Below, piece by piece: positions 61,241 through 64,000 of a stretch of DNA of 64,000 nucleotides. The stretch is from positions 434,001-498,000 of the forward strand of contig NZ_JAGIPR010000001.1 of the NCBI RefSeq assembly GCF_017877355.1, given 5' to 3'. Every line of letters begins with the position of its first letter. The stretch's first letter is position 1. The translations under genes and the position numbers were made by a program. The notes under the pieces are model-generated. The model was not told the origin of the DNA. It searched no databases and saw nothing but the letters and a program-made list of their open reading frames with translations. The stretch is from Chryseobacterium jejuense. Lineage in GTDB: Bacteria; Bacteroidota; Bacteroidia; Flavobacteriales; Weeksellaceae.

Positions 61241-62320
61241 ATGAAAAAAATATCTGTCATATTTATTCTGCCGGATCTAGAAACCGGGGGCGCAGAAAGA
61301 ATAGTTACCACTATAGCAAATCATCTTTCCAGGGATCGTTTTGAACCTAAGATTTTGCTGTTACGTAAACAGGGCGGATATCTAAATTTCCTGAAAAAAG
61401 ATGTTGAAATTATCGACATTAATACTGAGAGAATCAGACATTCTTTAAAGCCTATTTTAGGCGAAATCTACAGAAGGAAACCTGATATTGTATTTTCCGG
61501 TTTTGGAGAAGTAAATGCCTATTTATCATTATTCATTAAGCTTTTTCCAAGAACAAAATTCATTGCAAGGGAAACAAATGTAGTTACTCAGCATGTTACG
61601 AGAAAGGAAATCAAGTTTTTCTATAATTTTTACAATAACTATCAGAGAATCATTGCGCAAAGTGATGACATGATGAAGGATTTGGTTGATAATTTTAATA
61701 TTAAAAAGAAGAAAATTGTCAAAATCAATAATCCGGTAGATTTCGATTTTATTGATGATAAATTGAGTATTTCCTTAAAGCCTGAAGGGTTTAAATACAA
61801 TTATAAGAATGTTGTGGCCATTGGTAATTTATCAGCCAGAAAAGGGTTTGATAACCTGTTAAAAGTATTTTCAAGGCTCAAAAGTGAAAATATTATGCTT
61901 CATATTCTAGGAGATGGAAAAGACAAAGAGGTCCTGTTTCAGATGAAAGAGTTTTTGGGATTAAAAAATGTTATTTTCCATGGCAGACAGGAGAATCCTT
62001 ATCAATTCTTAAAGTATGCGGATCTGTTTATTCTATCTTCAAGATACGAAGGTTTCCCTAATGTACTTCTGGAAGCCGGAGCTTGTGGAACCTACTCGTT
62101 AGCTAATAATTGCCCGGGAGGAATCAATGAGATCATTCAGCATAATGTGAATGGTGAAATTGCTGATATTGAAGATTATGAAAGTTTTGCACAGAAAGTA
62201 ATTAAAGTGATGCATCAGGATAATAATCGCGACGCCATAAAAAATTCCATAAAATCCAGATTTTCAAAGAATATTATATTGGATAAATACGAAAAGGTTT
62301 TGTTGGATTTAATGAAGTAG
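61241..62320 (+). CDS. Family 4 glycosyltransferase
   Basis: A 359-residue GT-B enzyme. The N-terminus has PDLETGGAERIVTTIANHL, typical of GT4 members of polysaccharide clusters, and the C-terminal nucleotide-sugar domain has NLSARKGFDNLLKVF, ADLFILSSRYEGFPNVLLEAGACG (as adjacent words) with the conserved glutamate pair. It transfers a sugar to a lipid-linked or surface polymer. The acceptor is unknown, and it does not lie in a polysaccharide cluster here. Nine bases follow the PH-like gene. Confidence 0.9.
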   Translation: MKKISVIFILPDLETGGAERIVTTIANHLSRDRFEPKILLLRKQGGYLNFLKKDVEIIDINTERIRHSLKPILGEIYRRKPDIVFSGFGEVNAYLSLFIKLFPRTKFIARETNVVTQHVTRKEIKFFYNFYNNYQRIIAQSDDMMKDLVDNFNIKKKKIVKINNPVDFDFIDDKLSISLKPEGFKYNYKNVVAIGNLSARKGFDNLLKVFSRLKSENIMLHILGDGKDKEVLFQMKEFLGLKNVIFHGRQENPYQFLKYADLFILSSRYEGFPNVLLEAGACGTYSLANNCPGGINEIIQHNVNGEIADIEDYESFAQKVIKVMHQDNNRDAIKNSIKSRFSKNIILDKYEKVLLDLMK

Positions 62321-62355
62321 TATTTCCATATTTGTCTTATAGAGCTTTATTTTCT

Positions 62356-62363
62356 TAGATTTG
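62356..62363 (+). promoter_or_regulatory. -7 promoter box (TAGATTTG) of the small zinc-binding gene
   Basis: Exact TAnnTTTG match, with TTTG 21 bases upstream, 16 bases before the start at 62380. Confidence 0.5.
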
Positions 62364-62379
62364 AAATCTGATAAAATAA

Positions 62380-62730
62380 ATGGTAATGAAGAAAATCCCC
62401 CAAATAGGATGTGCGTGTGAAAAACCTGATTTTAATTATACTGAATTTAGAAGTTCGGAATTAGGGATAGATCATACCAACGGAAGAAATGGAGAAGTAA
62501 CGATTCAACAGTGTAAGTTATGCCAAAGAATATGGATTCATTATTTTGTTGAATATGAGCATTATCCTAAATCAGGAAGATGGTACAAAGGAATTGTTTC
62601 AAAAAAAGACCGTTCACAAGTAACCCCGGAAAATGCAGTAGAATTTCTGGAAAGCCTTGAATGGTATGTATATGGTGGTTCATATTTTGAAAGTACGGGT
62701 GCCATAGGACAAGGAAAGCTGAATGTGTAG
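62380..62730 (+). CDS. Small CxC/CxxC zinc-binding protein, function unknown
   Basis: The 116-residue product has cysteine pairs C11-x-C13 (GCAC) and C45-x2-C48 (CKLC), as in a small zinc ribbon, and a C-terminal YGGSYFESTGAIGQG segment. No homologous function is known to me. The first ATG (62380) and an ATG two codons later are both possible. It has its own promoter-like box. Confidence 0.6.
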   Translation: MVMKKIPQIGCACEKPDFNYTEFRSSELGIDHTNGRNGEVTIQQCKLCQRIWIHYFVEYEHYPKSGRWYKGIVSKKDRSQVTPENAVEFLESLEWYVYGGSYFESTGAIGQGKLNV

Positions 62731-62756
62731 TATTTTATAAATTAAATATCAAATCA

Positions 62757-63143
62757 ATGAAGCCTTCTATAATTGTTATTTTGATGCTGAATGCAGTTCT
62801 AATATCGGCTCAGCAGAAGACAATCTCAAGAAAGGAATTGTTAAAAACTGCTATTGATCAGAAAGTAAAATCCACAGAGATTCAGGAAATAACGATGGCG
62901 GCAGGGCAAGGAGCTCCTGAACATCTGCATCCCTGTCCCGTTTTAGGGATAATCAATTCTGGCGAAGCTGTTTTTCAGATCGAAGGACAGGAGAAAGTGG
63001 TACTTCATGAAGGAGATGCTTTTTATGAACCTAAGAATATGAAAATCCTTCATTTTGATAATGCATCAGCTGAAAAACCACTTGTCTTTACTGCAATGTA
63101 TTTGAAGGCTGGGAGTGAGGAAAATATAAAATTCATAAAATAA
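62757..63143 (+). CDS. Secreted cupin-domain protein
   Basis: The 128-residue product has a signal peptide (MKPSIIVILMLNAVLISAQ) and a cupin fold: motif 1 GQGAPEHLHPCPVLGIINSGE with histidines at HLH, and motif 2 with H in KILHFDNAS. These are likely metal ligands. Small cupins of this type include dioxygenases and isomerases; no reaction is predictable. It lies 26 bases after the zinc-binding gene. Confidence 0.85.
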   Translation: MKPSIIVILMLNAVLISAQQKTISRKELLKTAIDQKVKSTEIQEITMAAGQGAPEHLHPCPVLGIINSGEAVFQIEGQEKVVLHEGDAFYEPKNMKILHFDNASAEKPLVFTAMYLKAGSEENIKFIK

Positions 63144-63199
63144 CATTTTTCTTACAACTAAAGCATATAATTATCATTTTTAAAATTGATAAAACTCAC

Positions 63200-63230
63200 T
63201 TTGGTGCTTGGTAATTTATATGTAAATTTG
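63200..63230 (+). promoter_or_regulatory. Perfect Bacteroidota promoter of lpdA
   Basis: TTTG (63200-63203) and TAAATTTG (63223-63230) are exactly 19 bases apart, 43 bases before the lpdA ATG. Confidence 0.78.
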
Positions 63231-63273
63231 TGAGAATTAAGATAGATAATAATAAACAAATTCATAAAATAAC

Positions 63274-64000
63274 ATGAGTCAATTCGATGTTACCGTAATA
63301 GGTTCTGGTCCTGGTGGTTATGTAGCTGCGATCCGTGCAGCACAGTTAGGTTTCAAAACAGCAATTATTGAAAAATATTCAACTTTAGGCGGAACTTGTC
63401 TTAACGTTGGATGTATTCCGTCAAAAGCGCTTCTTGACAGCTCTGAGCATTTCGAAAATGCAAAACACAATTTTGCAGGTCACGGAATTATCATCAATGA
63501 GCCACAAGTAGATATTGCAAGAATCATTGAGCGTAAAAATGAAGTTGTAGATCAAACAACTAAAGGAATCAATTTCTTAATGGACAAAAACAAAATCACT
63601 GTTTTTGAAGGATTAGGAAGCTTTGAATCTGCTACTCAGATTAAAATCACTAAAAATGATGGTTCTTCTGAAACGATCGAATCTAAATATACCATTATTG
63701 CAACAGGTTCTAAACCGTCTTCACTTCCTTTTATCACTCTTGATAAAGAAAGAGTGATCACTTCTACTGAAGCATTAAACCTTAAAGAGGTACCTAAGCA
63801 CTTAGTAGTAATTGGAGGTGGAGTAATTGGTCTTGAATTAGGATCTGTATACCTAAGATTAGGTGCTCAGGTAACTGTAGTTGAGTTCATGGATAAAATC
63901 ATCCCTGGAATGGATGGAGCTTTAAGTAAAGAATTAACTAAAGTTCTTAAAAAACAAGGTATGAAGTTTATGCTTTCTACAGCAGTTTCTGCGGTGGAAA
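63274..64000 (+). CDS. lpdA: Dihydrolipoyl dehydrogenase (E3), 3' end outside the window
   Basis: Reading from the ATG at 63274 the frame stays open to the window end (242 codons). The first 51 residues contain the FAD loop GSGPGG (10-15) and the redox disulfide G-T-C42-L-N-V-G-C47 followed by IPSK. A second dinucleotide-binding loop VIGGGVIGLELGSVYLRLG begins near residue 175. This is the E3 subunit that reoxidises lipoamide in pyruvate, oxoglutarate and glycine-cleavage complexes. The gene is incomplete only because of the window edge. Confidence 0.95.
   Translation, partial: MSQFDVTVIGSGPGGYVAAIRAAQLGFKTAIIEKYSTLGGTCLNVGCIPSKALLDSSEHFENAKHNFAGHGIIINEPQVDIARIIERKNEVVDQTTKGINFLMDKNKITVFEGLGSFESATQIKITKNDGSSETIESKYTIIATGSKPSSLPFITLDKERVITSTEALNLKEVPKHLVVIGGGVIGLELGSVYLRLGAQVTVVEFMDKIIPGMDGALSKELTKVLKKQGMKFMLSTAVSAVE

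Overview
The window is AT-rich chromosomal DNA from a member of the Bacteroidota, almost certainly a flavobacterium close to Chryseobacterium (Weeksellaceae). The evidence is a GLPGLI-family protein, a type IX secretion sorting tail, TonB receptors with DUF4374 and PepSY partners, ParE/ParC of the Bacteroidota type, many -7 boxes of the form TAnnTTTG (three with an exact TTTG-N19 upstream) and almost no Shine-Dalgarno sequences. The species call is inference. No phage, insertion sequence, CRISPR array or rRNA operon was seen.

Layout. 1-3.9 kb: end of a glycosidase-like gene, ferritin, ychF and a lipoprotein. 3.9-7.5 kb: seven small double-glycine-leader, cysteine-rich peptide genes in two leftward arrays, separated by a rightward AraC regulator and a short-chain dehydrogenase. 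Three or four of these genes are too short for usual gene-length cut-offs. 7.6-18.7 kb: an aminotransferase, a DUF2867 protein, the parE-orf-parC-rhomboid run, and a second AraC plus SDR/epimerase module. 18.7-24.8 kb: a secreted lectin-like pair, then prmC, yaaA, a CPBP protease and a YciO-like protein on the minus strand. 24.9-25.4 kb: four identical initiator tRNA genes in tandem. 25.6-29.2 kb: a methyltransferase, an Ada-type domain next to a 2OG oxygenase, an acetyltransferase and a secreted protein. 29.7-36.7 kb: two convergent iron-uptake type transcription units (PepSY + outer-membrane barrel; TonB receptor + DUF4374). 37.3-40.5 kb: BlaI-type repressor, M56 (BlaR-like) sensor with a heptad-repeat tail, and a GLPGLI protein. 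40.6-47.9 kb: acetyltransferase, transaldolase-like aldolase, DUF1905 protein, TPR protein, peptidase E with a zinc-ribbon protein, PBP4-type peptidase and a histidine kinase. 47.9-54.7 kb: three consecutive secreted metallopeptidases (M61, M1, reprolysin with a T9SS tail). 55-58.3 kb: tatC, a DJ-1/PfpI protein, a Crp/Fnr regulator and kdsD. 58.5-64 kb: recQ, a PH-like membrane protein, a glycosyltransferase, two small proteins and the start of lpdA, cut by the window end.

The most unusual content is the pair of peptide arrays. All seven products share a KL(N/S)(K/N)K(E/Q)L...GG leader, an invariant GG-x3-Cys junction and a C-terminal C-x6-C-x4-C spacing, and two carry an extra cysteine pair. 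Both arrays start with the same upstream sequence block, so they look like a duplicated array with its own control region. No processing transporter or modification enzyme is in the window, so their function is open. Also worth attention are two ACTA-N6-TAGT dyads bracketing the blaI promoter, the covarying hairpins between the initiator tRNA genes, and several non-coding repeat families.
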